NCBI GenBank assembly: GCA_009667805.1
Contig: CM019067.1
Span: forward strand, 242,951,721-243,015,720
Direction of reading: 5' to 3'
Length of the DNA: 64,000 nt
Source: Leptobrachium leishanense
Taxonomy: Eukaryota > Chordata > Amphibia > Anura > Megophryidae
This document shows, in pieces, positions 49,830 through 60,124 of this stretch. The translations under genes and the position numbers were made by a program. The notes under the pieces are model-generated. The model did not search any database. It was not told the origin of the DNA and saw only the letters and a program-made list of their open reading frames with translations. Numbering within the stretch: position 1 is the stretch's first letter; each line of letters opens with the position of its first letter.

Positions 49830-50904
49830 TATATATCTTTCACAAACGGTGATTTCCACAGTGTTACTACTTTTGGTGCGTAATAATTAATAACCTGAAG
49901 AAAGCCTTTTGTACCCTGCAGTTATAACAACTTTTCGGAATGATGAACCAGGTATCGAATAAAAAGAAATATGGGAAACGTGCATCTATCATAGCCACCT
50001 TAATTTTAGTTTGTATGACAGAGAATCAGTTCCTTTCAGATTTCACTTTTTAGCATAATTTTACGAACATATATGCTAATATATATGAGAAAAATAAAGT
50101 TATTCCTTTATTCAAAGTGTCATTGTCTCTCACTTCCGCTGCTATGTCGCTGGGATGAATGACAACTGTGAGCAGAAAAGCAATTCTACAGAACAGTCCT
50201 TCACTCTATCTGTGCAACCAACTGCAGGAAGCCGACATTACAGCCGAGAGCCAATGCTGCAGCGCAGCACAACATACCTCTTGCAACTCTGCCCTTGAGC
50301 ATCAGCCTGGCGGCACCCACCAGTAAGGTAGTAAGTGCAGCACAATATCTCACCATTGATTAGATATTTTTTAAGTTTTTTTTTTTGTAAATGCAAAATT
50401 TACGGTCATATTCCTTAAGTGGGTTTAGATTTTCATCTGATTCGAACACAGTGTGCCATAATGGTGTTAATCCAGTTAGCGATAGCAGAATTTAGACTTT
50501 TTGCAGCAAAACATCAACCTCTGTTAGCTTGACCAGACCGCAAACTCCTTTACTGGAATGGTTGGCCAAGGTGATGTCAAGCAAGATGTGTGCTGCTAGA
50601 TAACGTTCACTGATTTTTACCTTTAAATTATTTATTGACTTCCTTTGGATCTCCAGGAAAGTCAGACAAGAAGGAAAGGAAGGAAAGGAAGTGATAGAAG
50701 GGCAAACGGCTTTTTCATGTGTGTTACTGGTTAAATGTTAGATAGGTGGATAATTATTTTGATGAAAACAGACAAAAGAAATGGACCCTTAATGTTTGAA
50801 TGATATTCGTATATAGCTAACCAATAAATATAGCATAATGACAATGGAGCAAGAAATAGTATTATAATATACAGTGACATACAAAGAATATGCAATATAT
50901 TGAT

Positions 50905-51346
50905 TTATTTATTTTATTTATTTATAAAGGATTTTACCAGGAAGGATACATTGAGATTTCTCTCATTTTCAAGTACGTCCTGGGTTCAAGAACATTAAAA
51001 TGTTACAGTTGTTACAAAAATACAAAGTAATACAATGCAAGATATAAAAAAACACCCACAAATATACAGATTAATATAAAATAAATATGTAGAAAATAGT
51101 CATTATGTTACCTGTTTACAGGTGCATTCTGTATTGAGGTATATTAATAGGGAGCTCTTGAGTGACTTTAGACTGGGGGAAGATTTGATGGCGTCTGGGA
51201 GGTTATTCCATAATTGTGGTGCTCTGTAGGAAAATGAGGATCGAGACACTTTCTTTTTGTACTGTGGTATTGCAAGTAAGGTGCTGGTCCTGGATCGGAG
51301 GTTATAGGGTGAGGGAACTGTTAGAGGAAGCAGTCTATTCAGGTAG
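50905..51346 (-). mobile_element. L2-like LINE, 3' end
   Basis: On the - strand the C-terminal reading frame (to a stop at 51108-51110) includes YNLRSRTSTLLAIPQYKKK, FSYRAPQLWNNLPDAIKSS and LKSLKSSL, the characteristic end of L2/Rex-type ORF2. The 3' UTR ends CAATGTATCCTTCCTGGTAA, AATCC and TTTATAAATAAATAAA. The same tail is found on the tRNA-like SINE at 31236-31430. Confidence 0.82.
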
Positions 51347-52531
51347 GGTGGCAGCTTCCCAGAAAAGCTCTCGCTGAGCGCGTCCTCCCATTGGGGTCAG
51401 CGTTCGGCCGAGTTCCGGCCGATCGCTGGCCCCTCCGGTGCGGGCTGACATCCTGGATGTCAGCCGCGCATCCGGAACCGCAGCCGCTGGTATTAGGTGT
51501 CATCGCGGCAGACCCTAATCGCGATGACACCTAATTCAGGCGCCCCCCCCCCGCATGTGCGGAGGAGGCGCCTGAAAGGGAGGGGGGGAGGTCCTTCGGA
51601 CCTCTCTCCTCCCGATCGGCGGCTCTGCGGGGGTTAACCCAGGCATCATTTGGAAGGGCACAGCCTGCCCTTCCAAATGGTGCCTGGCATTAACCCCTGG
51701 GAGCTGGATCGCGAATCAGCGCTGAAAAGCGCCGGTTCGCGATCCTTTCCCGGAGCTGGCCGACATCTTGGATGTCGGCCAAGCCTCCGGGAACTCCCCC
51801 TGAGGACTGGCGTCATCGTGCTACGCACGATGACGCCAGTCCTGGACTTAACCCCTAACTGCCACCAACGGTGGAGATAGGGAGTTCATTGGAACTCCCT
51901 ATCTCCCGATCCGTGGCAGCTAGGGGTTAAATTTTGGTATGGTTGGATGGGCCAGAGCATGGCCGTTCCAACGATACCAAACACTACTGTGAAAAATGTT
52001 GTAAAAAAAAAAATGTAAAAAAAAATTATAAAAAAAAAAATAAACACTTTTTTTTTCTTTTTTTTGGTTTGTTAATGCAGCAATATTGTTCCCATTTCAA
52101 TTATAATGTGAACAATGATGCTGCACTAACGATTTTTGTATGCGGTGAAGTTTGTTAAAAATAGTGTAATTTTCCCCAAAAAAAAATGTAACGAGACCCC
52201 ATCTCTAATTTTTTTAACAAGCGCACCCCATACAAAATATAACCGCAATTGCTCGCATGTTAAAATGTGAAAAAAAACACTTTACACATTGTAAATTATT
52301 GAAAATACATATTTTATTGCATTTTTTGTTATAATATACAGACATGACATAACGTATACATATAATAATGACATATTATGAATCTACCGAGTCTGACGGA
52401 AAGAACGATATATAATATGTCTGGGTCATATACTAAAATAAGTCATCAAAACACGTTTAAACATGATGAGCAAAACCGGTAAAAATGACCGCAGCACAGG
52501 GGCGGGAAAAGCCTCAGCAGCGAAAGGGTTA
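51347..52531. mobile_element. chain-of-hairpins TTAA element
   Basis: At least nine hairpins run in series between 51430 and 51930. Examples are GGCTGACATCC/GGATGTCAGCC, AGGTGTCATCGCG/CGCGATGACACCT, CATTTGGAAGGGC/GCCCTTCCAAATG, GATCGCGAA/TTCGCGATC, GGCCGACATC/GATGTCGGCC and GGACTGGCGTCATCGTGC with its perfect inverse. TTAACCCC occurs at 51630-51710 and 51849. An AT-rich right half ends GCGAAAGGGTTAA at 52531. The left end is cut by the neighbouring L2-like LINE. It is the relative of 2354-2905. Confidence 0.65.
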
Positions 52532-52880
52532 AGATATATTTAATAAAAAGGGGAATTTTGCACTGGAACAAGTGAAGAAAGTGACGGACGATACGAAATT
52601 ACGAAATCCACAACGGAACCGAAACGGACTCGAAACGATACGAAAATACGTTGTCCGAAATGACCCGAAACGGAACCAAAATCGCGAATAGAACGAAAAT
52701 GACTGGCGATTTTACGAATTTCATGTCCATACGAAATAACACATTTTTTCATTTCGTATCGGGAAATATTTCGGATGGTGTGTATTTCGTTGCCGGTCCG
52801 GTTCGGAACATCGGACGAATCCGAGGCACCGAATCGGCCCGTTTCGTGAGAAAAACGAATTGTATGAAACGCACATCCCT
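52532..52880. mobile_element. nonautonomous DNA element ending GCACATCCCTA
   Basis: CpG- and CGAAA-rich sequence ends with ACGCACATCCCTAATTA; the complement TAGGGATGTGC is a common end of hAT-like nonautonomous elements. The left end was not found, so this is tentative. Confidence 0.4.
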
Positions 52881-53339
52881 AATTATATGGTGACAGAACC
52901 ACAACCTGGGCCAGACTGGGACAAACACATATGTCTGGCAGCCCCCTTTTTTTGTAGGTTTGATATATATTATTACTTTGCAACACAAACAAAGACAAAG
53001 TATATGAGGGTCCTAAGAATGGTCAACAACACAATTCCATATGCAAATCAGACTGCTAGCTCCCAAAAAGGTGGTCAGAACTGAATGCCAAGGAAGTCTC
53101 CTCTACACGAGAGATACTGCAACCTTTGGAAAGGATATTATACTGTATATCACTGGCGCCATTCAGTGATTCGTATGGGAATAGTGTGCAGATTACAAGG
53201 GTTAAAACAGGGTTTTGGTATGAATGAGGACATATACTAGATCACAATTAAAATCAAGGAAATTATCAAAGAATGCTAATGCAGCAGTCAAGTGCAGACA
53301 GGGTTGGTACCCTAATTCACAATTCTATACAAAGATAGC

Positions 53340-53597
53340 AGCATAAAACGCTAAAACGGGGACACGAAGGAGGAAACCTGCACCTGCAGGTTTCTCCTTA
53401 GCGTCCCCATTTTAGTGTGATATTACGGGGCAGGCGCTTTGCCTTGGGATGCTCAAGGCTGCCCTAAGGACTCCATTGAGGCTTCCAATGCCCGTTACAA
53501 TATGGTTGGCCTGCGTTAGGGCCACCAAAGATAACGTTAATGCTCACACAGCTGAGCGCTAACGTTAGCGTGAACTATGTAATATGGCCCCTTGTGT
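53340..53597. mobile_element. ATTACAAT-family-like hairpin element, copy 5
   Basis: The hairpin CGCTAAAACGGGGACACGAA folds with GCGTCCCCATTTTAGTG around AACCTGCACCTGCAGGTT. Further on are GCTAACGTTAGC and a GTAATATGGCCCCTTGTG end like that at 18176. Confidence 0.55.
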
Positions 53598-54339
53598 CTT
53601 TCTCCTTACCCAGTTCTTTCTATGTCTTTAAAATTTTCCTTCTACAATTTATGGATTTTTCATCGCAGCTCAACGATTGTGACTCTTCACACTTATCCCA
53701 ACTTCACCTACTGTGTATTTGGTCCATTACCCCCCCCCCCGCAATGTGTCTATGCACTTCCTAATGCTTCATCCTCTACCCTCCTCGATTCCTGGTAGAT
53801 GAGTTTCCTCTTTATTTAGTCCTCCATGGTTTTATAAAGGAGATATATGCTTAATGTCAATGCACACTTGGCCTGGAAAAGAAAGGTGCTCAGTAGAGTG
53901 ATCCCTCTTCATTGAGGCTGAAAGACTCCAACACCCCGGATGAAGTCTTAGAGCAATACTTCTGTAGTTTATATTGCTATATGGATAACACCATTAAACC
54001 ATCCTGATCATCAAATCTCCATCTGTCTCCATCAGGTTTAATTTCATGCCATTTTAAATGTAAGCATGATTGTTGAGCATTAATGGTTTTAAAAGTAGGC
54101 AAGAGAAAAGTAAATGTTCCAAGGAGACCTTGCATCAAAACTCAATCATACAGGATAAAATATATTTATAACATTGTGCACACTATCTGGGATTATGTTT
54201 TCTAATCCTTCAAATTATCTGGTGTCTATCCTTATATTTTAATACACACAGGGATAGATGACCTGATTTCTAAGATTAATTAGACTTTTGTCATAAATAA
54301 ATTAAATGAACTTCAACTGCATGCTGCAGACTGCAAAAC

Positions 54340-54918
54340 CTACTGCAAATTTACTTCCCCTTTCTTATATCTTCACTTTCTTCCAACACTAAACGACTGT
54401 TATCAACCTTTAACTCGCTCCTCCACCTGCGCCACCTCCCCCATCCGACCTCAACGCTCAAGCTCTCACTGACAATTTCATAAAGGAAACACTCACAGTT
54501 CGTAACAATATCCCAGGTGAAGAACATAGCACTCCTCCTTCCTCAGTCAACCCCACTTCGACTGTCAGCTTCTTTGCCCCAACCACAGAGGATGAAGTCC
54601 ATTCATTCCTTCACACCTACTATCGTCTCTGTCCTCCTCTGTCCAGGACATACTTGAAAATGAGAGCAATCTCAATGTATCCTTCCAGGTAAAATACTTT
54701 ATAAATAAATAAATAAACCTATCACTCCTGCTCTTACTCACATTTTCAACCTATCCCTCTATTCTGGCTCATTCCCCTTTCCTTTCAAGCATGCCACTAT
54801 CACACCCATTCTCAAGAATCCCTCCCTCGACCCAAATTCTCCTGAAAACTACCGCCCAGTTTCACTACTTCCACTAGCGTCAAAACTGCTAGAAAGACTA
54901 GTCTGTGATCGCTTAACC
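54340..54918 (+). mobile_element. L2-like LINE fragment, part 1
   Basis: + strand frames read ALTDNFIKETL, FFAPTTEDEVHSFL, ITPALTHIFNLSLYSGSFP, HATITPILKNPSLDP and ENYRPVSLLPLASKLLERLV, an L2-type reverse transcriptase start. A LINE/SINE tail fragment (about 54643-54715) interrupts it. It continues after the hAT-like element at 56649. Confidence 0.8.
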
Positions 54919-55109
54919 CAGGGCCGGCCCAAGACATTGTGCTGCCTGGAGCGAAGGATGAAATGGAAATGCTGCCACCCTCAAAAAAAAAACACGCAGC
55001 ATGTATGAGCGTATCACAGTGCGCCACAGCAATAAAATTCAAACACTCATACACACCGTACATTAGAATTTTCTTGCTGTGGGACTCTGTGACACAGTAA
55101 AGTGAGGTG

Positions 55110-55432
55110 TATATAACTGAGCCCAGCGTCACATACCCAGCATTGCCCAGCGTCACATACCCAGCAGTACCCAGCTTCACATGCCCAGCAGTGCCCAGCA
55201 TCACATACCCAGCAGTGCCAAGCGTCACATACCCAGCAGTGCCCAGCGTCACATACCCAGCTTCACATGCCCAGCAGTGCCCAGCGTCACATACCCAGCA
55301 GTGCCCAGCATCACATACCCAGCAGAGCCCAGTGTCACATACCCAGCAGAGCCCAGCGTCACATACCCAGCAGTGCCAAGCATCACATACCCAGCAGTGC
55401 CCAGTGTCACATACCCAGCAGTGCCCACACAT
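55110..55432 (+). repeat. 24-bp minisatellite
   Basis: About 13 copies of a unit like CCCAGCGTCACATACCCAGC plus AGTG. The long open frame it creates (YPAVPSVT repeats) is an artefact of a unit divisible by three. Confidence 0.88.
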
Positions 55433-56278
55433 GGATATATTTGCCCTCAGGCTCACACATGGATATATTTGCCCCCCCAGGCTCACTCATGGATATATTT
55501 GCCCCCCAGGCTCACACATGGAAATATTTGCCCCCAGACTCACACATGGATATATTTGCCCCCCAGACTCACACATTGATATATTTGCCCCAGACTCACT
55601 CATGGATATATTTGCCCCCAGAATCACTCATGGATATATATTTGCCCCCAGGCTCACTCATGGATATATTTGCCCCCAGGCTCACTCATGGATATATTTG
55701 CCCCCCAGGCTCACTCATGGATATATTTGCCCCCAGACTCACTCATGGATATATTTTCCCCCAGGCTCACTCATGGATATATTTGCCCCCAGGCTCACAC
55801 ATGGATATATTTGCCCCCAGACTCACTCATGGATATATTTTCCCCCAGGCTCACTCATGGATAGATTTGCCCCCAGGCTCACTCATGGATATATTTGCCC
55901 CAGACTCACTCATGGATATATTTTCCCCCAGGCTCACTCATGGATATATTTGCCCCCAGACTCACTCATGGATATGTTTTCCCCCAGGCTCACTCATGGA
56001 TAGATTTTCCTCCAAGCTCACTCTCATGGATATCTTTGCCCCCACACTCACTCATGGATATATTTTCCATCAGGCTCACTCATGGATATATTTGCCCCCA
56101 GACTCACTCATGGATATATTTGCCCCCAGGCTCACTCATGGATATATTTGCCCCCAGACTCACTCATGGATATAGTTGCCCCCAGAGCCCAAGCTCACAC
56201 ATGGAAATATTTGCCCCCAGGCTCACTCATGGATATATTTGCCCTCATCATGGATATATTTGCCCCCAGGCTCACCTC
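55433..56278 (+). repeat. 27-29-bp minisatellite
   Basis: About 30 copies of a unit like CTCACTCATGGATATATTTG plus CCCCCAGG, with unit length varying by one or two bases in the C-run. The change of length shifts frames repeatedly, giving several overlapping pseudo-frames rather than one protein. Confidence 0.9.
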
Positions 56279-56640
56279 TGCCGGCCCAGGCCCCTCCGAC
56301 AGGCAGATCCTGTGGCTGCCGTGTTCCTTCCTTCAACAAGCGGCAGCCTTGTGAGTATCTGCCACTCGCCTGGGATCCACCTTCCAGCCTGCTGCAATCT
56401 CGCGAGATCATGTGATCTCGATCGCGGCAGGCTGACGGTTGGATCTCAGGTGAGCGGCAGATACACATGCGGCTGCCGCTCGTTGAAGTAACGAACGTGG
56501 CAGCCGCACGATCTGCCGCCACCACGAACAAAAAATAGTGCAGAGCGCAGCAGCGGTGCCAGGGGCTGAAATTTGCCACCCCCGAATTTCTGCCGCCTGG
56601 CGCCACTGCTCCGCTCTGCACCATTGTCAGACCGGCCCTG

Positions 56641-56834
56641 GCTTAACCCTTTTCCTATCAAACTCCTTACTTGACACCCTGCAATCCAGCTTTCACTCTC
56701 AACATTCAACAGAAACCGCTCTCTCTTCTCCTCTAAATGCAATGGCCACAACTCCATACTGATCCTACTTGACCTCTCAGCTGCCTTTGATACAGTCAAC
56801 CATCCCCTCCTCCTACAGACTGTCTTCTCTCTTG
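56641..56834 (+). mobile_element. L2-like LINE fragment, part 2
   Basis: It continues part 1 after the duplicated GCTTAACC. The frames read HNSILILLDLSAAFDTVNHP, the conserved catalytic block A of L2-type reverse transcriptase, then stop at the next insertion. Confidence 0.75.
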
Positions 56835-57128
56835 CAGGGTTATTCAAAGAGAATCAAAAAGTCACCGCACGTTCGGTGACTTTTCGTTCTCAAATCGGTT
56901 CGATTTGGAGATCCCATTTCGGCAATCCTGCAGTGTATTCAGCAAGCACCACAGGGCTGCCGTAATCCAGGGAAAAGTCCGCCTCCCCTGCCACCCCTGA
57001 CTGCACGTCCCTACCGCAGGGCCCCCGCAGTGCAGGGAAAACCCATCACAAACCCGCAGAACACTCGCCGAACACTCACCAAACACTCACTGAAAACTCG
57101 CAGAAAAAAAACCAGAAACCGCCGCATA
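56835..57128. mobile_element. GGGTTATTCAAAG-ended DNA element, copy 3, cut by CR1
   Basis: It starts CAGGGTTATTCAAAG, with hairpin AAAAGTCAC (56857-56865) and GTGACTTTT near 56877-56885. The interior is the reverse complement of much of 26690-26990. The right end is missing where CR1 copy 2 begins. Confidence 0.65.
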
Positions 57129-57422
57129 AACATAGAAACATAGAAACATAGAGAAATGTCGGCAGATAAGAACCTTTCGGCCCATCTAGTCTGCCCAATT
57201 ACATGGATACTTTACCTGGATTTATCTTTTGTTTAGGATAGCCTTATGCCTATCCCATGCTTGCTTAAATTCAATTACTGTTTTGGCCTCAACCACTTTA
57301 ACTGGAAGGCTGTTCCATGTATCCACCACCCTCTCAGTAAAATAATGCTTCCTGATGTTACTTTTAAACCTTTGCCCCTCTAATCTAAGACTATGTCCTC
57401 TTGTTTTGCTATTTTGTTTCCT

Positions 57423-59280
57423 TTAAAATATACTCCCTTCCTCTACCTTGTGGATTCCCGTTACGTATTTAAATGTTTCTATCATATCTCCTCTGTCTCG
57501 TCTTTTTTCCAAGCTGTACATGTTAAGATCATTAAGCCTTTCCTGGTAACTTTTCTCCTTCAAGCCGTACACCATTTTAGTAGCCCTTCTCTGAACTCTC
57601 TCGAAGATGTCTATATCCTTCTGGAGATATGGTCTCCAGTACTGCACACAGTACTCCAAGTGAGGTCTCACCAGTGCTCTGTACAGTGGCATGAGCACTT
57701 CCCTTTTCCTACTGCTAATACCTCTCCCTACACAACCAAGCATTCTGCTAGCATTTCCTGCTGCTCTATTACATTGACTACTTACCCTTAGATCCTCTGA
57801 AATAATAACCCCTAAATCCCTTTCCTCAGATGTTGAGGTTAGGATTGTATCAAATATACTATTCAGTTTTGATTTATTTTAATCGATTTTCTGTAAATAA
57901 ATATTTTATTATTGCACCAGTCCCTGATGTGTTGCTGAGAATAGAGGTTTTCCATGGGCTTTACCTCAAACAAGCCCACAGGCGTTTGATCCCAGAGCTT
58001 GGCTATAAGCTCCAACGCATGTGAGTGTGATTCCCTTGCATATATTTACATTCGATTGCCAACAATCCTACACAGGAAAAATTTTGGGTTGTGGGTCGCC
58101 TCCTTCAAAAACAGAAATTTATGACCGAATGCGTTGACCCGCTCAGAGCCAGTGTTGGGGCTCTTTCTTTGTGAGTGGGAACAGTATCACCAACATACTT
58201 AACATAATTGTTGTCGCTCTGCACTATTGTATCTTTTATTGTCTTTCATGTACGTGTGGATGTCATTTTTGAAGAGAACCATCATATGATCCATAGCGAC
58301 TGCCATCGCGCCGCCAGATACGTATTTCTCTAATACTATATTCAGCCCTTGGGTTTTTACGTCCCAGGTGCATTATCTTGCACTTATCCACATTAAAACT
58401 CAATTGCCACAACTCCGACCATTTTTTTAGTTTACCTAAATCATTTGTCATTTGGCTGATCCCTCCAGGAACGTCAACCCTGTTGCAAATCTTTGTGTCA
58501 TCAGCAAAAATACATACTTTTCCATTAATACCTTCTGCAATATCACTAATAAAAATATTAAAGAGAATGGGTCCAAGTACTGACCCCTGAGGTACCCCAC
58601 TGGTAACAAGACCTTGCGCCGAATAAACTCCATTTACCACAACCCTCTGTTGTCTGTCACTCAGCCACTGCCTAATCCATTCAACAATATTGGAATCCAA
58701 GCTCCAAGATTGCAATTTATTGATAAGCCTTCTATGCGGAACAGTATCAAAAGCCTTACTGAAATCTAAATAAGCAATGTCTACTGCACCACCTGTGTCT
58801 ATTATTTTTGTTACCCAATCAAAAAAATCAATAAGATTAGTTTGGCATGATCTCCCTGAGGTAAACCCATGTTGTTTCTGATCCTGTAATCTATGTGTTT
58901 TTAGATGTTCAACAATCCTTTCCTTTAACATGGTTTCCATTAATTTCCCCACTACTGACGTAAGACTAACTGGCCTATAGTTCCCCGATTCCTCCCTACT
59001 ACCCTTCTTGTAAATGGGCACAACATTTGCTAATTTCCAGTCTTCTGGGACGACTCCTGTTAACAAGGATTGGTTAAATAAATCTGTTAACGGTTTTGCT
59101 ATTACATCACTGAGCTCTTTTAATAATTTAGGGTGGATCCCATCAGGCCCCATTGACTTATTTGTCTTTACTTTAGACAGCTGCTGTAGAACCTCCTCCT
59201 CTGTAAACTGATATGTAAATGTCTCGTTAGTGTTTCCTCCTAACTGAGGTCCCTTTCCTTCCTTTTCTTCTGCAAAGACT
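57423..59280 (-). pseudogene. CR1 copy 2 ORF2 fragment (reverse transcriptase to C-terminus), interrupted
   Basis: The upstream frame (58263-59280) carries [64 protein letters not shown] and SFNVDKCKIMHLG. The downstream frame (57423-57743) carries MLGCVGRGISSRKREVL and ATKMVYGLKEKS. The insertion at 57867-58336 separates them. Base-level comparison shows this copy keeps the frame at three positions where copy 1 is shifted (equivalents of 8255, 7460 and 6967), so it was less decayed before it was split. It has its own one-base loss near 57425. Confidence 0.85.
57867..58336 (+). mobile_element. insertion in CR1 copy 2, related to the hammerhead/hairpin element
   Basis: A T-rich start (TTTTGATTTATTTTAATCG) is followed by two hairpin modules. 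Module A has GGGCTT/AAGCCC (57956-57977), GAGCTT/AAGCTC (57995-58012) and GTGAGTG at 58021. Module B has AGAGCC/GGCTCT (58145-58164) and GTGAGTG at 58171. ATACTAT occurs at both junctions and may be the target duplication. The layout matches 62.9-63.2 kb. Confidence 0.55.
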
Positions 59281-59326
59281 GAACAAAAATATTCATTGAG
59301 GCAGTCAGCGAGACTTTTATCCTCTT

Positions 59327-59545
59327 GAAGGTATCACTATCCTTCCTACAACCCAAGTCTGCCTCGGAGTGACTCTTGACTCCATTCTGTCCTTTAGCCC
59401 CCTACATCCAATCACTCTCCTCATTTTGCGGCAATCACCTCTGCATTATTGCCAAAATCTGTCCATTTGTGACTGCTAACACCACCAAGCAACGTATCCA
59501 CACTGAGTTCTCAGTTCTGAGTCTCCAGTGTGGAGTAAGTTCTGC
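59327..59545 (+). mobile_element. L2-like LINE fragment, part 3 (probable)
   Basis: The frame after CR1 copy 2 reads QVCLGVTLDSILSFSPLHP, similar to the LGVTLDS-LSF block that follows the YADD region in L2-type LINEs. About 200 codons between part 2 and this piece are missing, so a deletion accompanied the insertions. Tentative. Confidence 0.45.
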
Positions 59546-59559
59546 TGCTCTTACTCTGG

Positions 59560-59760
59560 TTCCTTGTTGCCCTGCAAACATATACCCTGTATCCAGGCCT
59601 GCCCAATGCAACCATCCAGCCCTGTCTTCTGCAACCATGCAGCCATGTGAGCCATGCATGTATTCAATCGTGTCCTTTGCAACTATCCAGTCCTGTGAAC
59701 CCTGAAAGTATCCAGCCCTTTCCTCTGCAATCATCCAGCCCTGTGAACCCTCAAGGGAAG
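59560..59760 (+). repeat. degenerate ~40-bp tandem repeat
   Basis: Loose repetition of CTCTGCAACCATCCAGCCCT and GTGAACCCT words, four to five diverged units. Confidence 0.5.
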
Positions 59761-60065
59761 TAGATTCAGTCTTTCCCTTAATTCTGAGAACTTGAGTAGT
59801 AGGAGAAGGTGATTGACATCAGCTTACAAGGACAGAAGGTGACAGAAAATAAACTTAAGAAAAGGATTTTAAAGTATAAAAGATTGCACTCCTTTTTTTG
59901 CATTATTGCATTATACTGTTTTTGGCGCTGTCAGGAAGAGACGCTAGAGGGAGTTGCAAAAGGTCATAAGATTAGTATATTCCTCATTATTAATATCACG
60001 ATTTGCTGTGTGTGTCTCTTTATAGGCCTAACAGATGACAGGGTGGGAGAAAGCAGGTGGGATCT

Positions 60066-60122
60066 GTAGGTTGAGATGGAAGTAGCCAAATGAATCCAGT
60101 TGAGATGGAAGTAGCCAAATCC
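60066..60122 (+). repeat. short tandem duplication
   Basis: GTTGAGATGGAAGTAGCCAA occurs twice about 28 bases apart in otherwise unassigned sequence. Confidence 0.7.
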
Positions 60123-60124
60123 AT

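Larger units (their letters stand above)
47429..49890. mobile_element. palindromic hammerhead-motif element (Penelope-like?), split by Tc1
   Basis: The left arm 47429-47605 is repeated inverted at 48083-48216 plus 49830-49890. An inner pair, 47606-47680 and 47770-47842 (ACTCTCCAAGGATTACAGAT and its complement), continues the palindrome. The turn holds a hammerhead-like core (47679-47730). Hairpin modules ending GTGAGT(G) are at 47862-47893 and 48069-48098. Possible 15-base flanking copies (ATAACCTGAAGGAAG near 47229, ATAACCTGAAGAAAG at 49889) may mark a target duplication. No reverse transcriptase is present, so assignment to Penelope-like elements is inference. Confidence 0.6.
54919..56640. 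mobile_element. hAT-like 1722-bp element with two internal minisatellites, exact 8-bp TSD
   Basis: The left end is CAGGGCCGGCCCAAGACATT and the right end CCGGCCCTG inverted. Identical GCTTAACC octamers flank it at 54911-54918 and 56641-56648. Removing it rejoins the interrupted LINE reading region, so the boundaries are firm. Inside are a 24-bp minisatellite, a 28-bp minisatellite and a palindrome of about 200 bp (56303-56515) centred on an ATCATGTGAT core. No transposase. Confidence 0.88.
57129..59326 (-). mobile_element. CR1 LINE copy 2, 5'-truncated and split by an insertion
   Basis: The same family as 6593-10380. The 3' end with TTCTATG-type repeats is at 57129, and homology ends abruptly within ORF2 at about 59326 ([13 protein letters not shown] region). 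Homology to copy 1 breaks between about 57867 and 58336, where about 470 bp of unrelated sequence is inserted. Confidence 0.88.

Noticed and set aside
51630..51900. Open frames on both strands in the GC-rich 51.3-51.9 kb region as possible genes
   Set aside because: They mirror each other because the DNA is palindromic, and no protein motif is present.
55107..56491. Long overlapping frames (up to about 300 residues) rich in SLMDIFAPRLTHG or YPAVPSVT repeats
   Set aside because: They arise from 24-bp and 28-bp minisatellites inside a hAT-like element; unit-length changes move the frame, so no single protein is encoded.
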